A stretch of DNA of 5,639 nt from Desulfobulbaceae bacterium UBA2775 (GTDB lineage Bacteria > Desulfobacterota > Desulfobulbia > Desulfobulbales > Desulfocapsaceae): assembly GCA_002352445.1 (NCBI GenBank), contig DEIL01000154.1, positions 1,164 to 6,802 of the forward strand, written 5' to 3'. Shown here piece by piece: positions 5,101-5,639 of this stretch; position 1 is the first letter of the stretch; every line of letters starts with the position of its first letter. The notes beneath the pieces were generated by a model. That model searched no databases and was not told the origin of the DNA. It saw nothing but the letters and a program-made list of their open reading frames with translations. Position numbers and translations under genes: made by a program.

Positions 5101-5639
5101 ATGGAAGGAAAAATTATAGGTATAGACCTTGGAACAACTAACTCGGAAGTAGCAATTTTTGAAGACGGACAACCTCTGTTGTTGAAACACAACAATAGTG
5201 CAATTTTTCCTTCATATGTGGCAATGGATCAGGATGGGAAACTTCTTGTCGGCGAACCAGCCAGGAATCAATATCCGGTATACCCTGAGCGTACTGTCAA
5301 ATCCATCAAGCGCCTTATGGGGAGCGGCAAAAAAGTCACCATGGCCGGTCAGGAATATGCTCCCCGTGAAATTTCAGCAATTATCCTTAAATCCCTCAAG
5401 CAAAATGCCGAGCACTATCTGGGAGAGACAGTAACAAGTGCTGTTATTACCGTGCCTGCCTATTTTTCAGATGTTCAGCGTCTATCCACAAAAGAGGCAG
5501 GAGAGATTGCAGGTTTTGCAAATATTAAGATGATTAACGAGCCGACTGCTGCCGCTCTTGCCTATGAAGGAAAACACAGCGAAGGCAAGACAATCATGGT
5601 CTATGATCTCGGCGGTGGAACCTTTGATGTTTCCGTTGT
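5101..5639 (+). CDS. DnaK-like Hsp70, N-terminal part (cut by window end)
   Basis: 179 complete codons are visible; the frame is open at the window edge, so this is an incomplete view and not a broken gene. All seen sequence belongs to the Hsp70 nucleotide-binding domain. Phosphate-1 loop IGIDLGTTNSEVA (6-18) with D9; K70 in SIKRLMG, equivalent to the catalytic lysine of Hsp70; VPAYFSDVQRLSTKEAG (118-134); INEPTAAALAY (145-155); and phosphate-2 YDLGGGTFDVSV (168-179). These indicate a functional ATPase. E16 stands where E. coli DnaK has Cys15 (TNSCVA). AGGA at 5092-5095, five bases before ATG, sets the start. It is the last visible gene of the operon and the natural partner of the J-like and GrpE-like proteins. 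Divergence of the partners suggests a specialised paralogue and not the main DnaK. The substrate-binding domain cannot be judged. Confidence 0.92.
   Translation, partial: MEGKIIGIDLGTTNSEVAIFEDGQPLLLKHNNSAIFPSYVAMDQDGKLLVGEPARNQYPVYPERTVKSIKRLMGSGKKVTMAGQEYAPREISAIILKSLKQNAEHYLGETVTSAVITVPAYFSDVQRLSTKEAGEIAGFANIKMINEPTAAALAYEGKHSEGKTIMVYDLGGGTFDVSV

Noticed and set aside
5198..5434. 78-codon + strand frame inside the Hsp70 gene
   Set aside because: Out-of-frame shadow of the conserved Hsp70 ATPase domain.

Overview
The window reads as accessory chromosomal DNA from a Gram-negative, mesophilic bacterium. The style of the chaperone genes suggests a Desulfobacterota ('deltaproteobacterial') relative, but this is inference from protein family resemblance and no marker gene fixes it. 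All convincing genes are on the + strand.

Layout. (1) Positions 1-653 hold a compact AT-rich toxin-antitoxin operon: a ribbon-helix-helix VapB-type antitoxin overlapping a PIN-domain VapC toxin, behind a near-consensus sigma70 promoter with repeated ATGCAT-type operator sites. (2) Positions 654-923 are intergenic. They carry a small hairpin just after the toxin, a REP/MITE-like palindrome at 780-799, and the promoter and perfect inverted-repeat operator of the next operon. (3) Positions 924-1537 hold a second, unrelated-class toxin-antitoxin pair: a Phd/YefM-fold antitoxin and a PIN toxin of the HHRDPFDR type. (4) Positions 1538-1785 are a leader or spacer without a confident gene; one unexplained minus-strand open frame is noted. 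(5) From 1786 to the window end runs a tightly packed four-gene operon: a 785-residue TPR-like helical-repeat protein, a 104-residue J-domain protein whose HPD motif is replaced by PPE, a GrpE-type nucleotide exchange factor, and the N-terminal third of a DnaK-like Hsp70, cut by the window edge.

How the genes work together. The two TA pairs are self-contained autoregulated modules. The downstream operon looks like a dedicated, non-housekeeping Hsp70 machine: an Hsp70 ATPase with intact nucleotide-binding motifs, its own exchange factor, a J-like partner lacking the canonical catalytic triad, and a large repeat protein as probable scaffold or client adaptor. The repeat protein begins with a lysine-rich stretch and ends, after an acidic low-complexity segment, in KQLSLFT, which matches the bacterial sliding-clamp (DnaN) binding consensus QL(S/D)LF. 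That raises the testable possibility that this chaperone set is directed to the replication or repair machinery. The PPE substitution and the QLSLF tail are the two observations most worth following.
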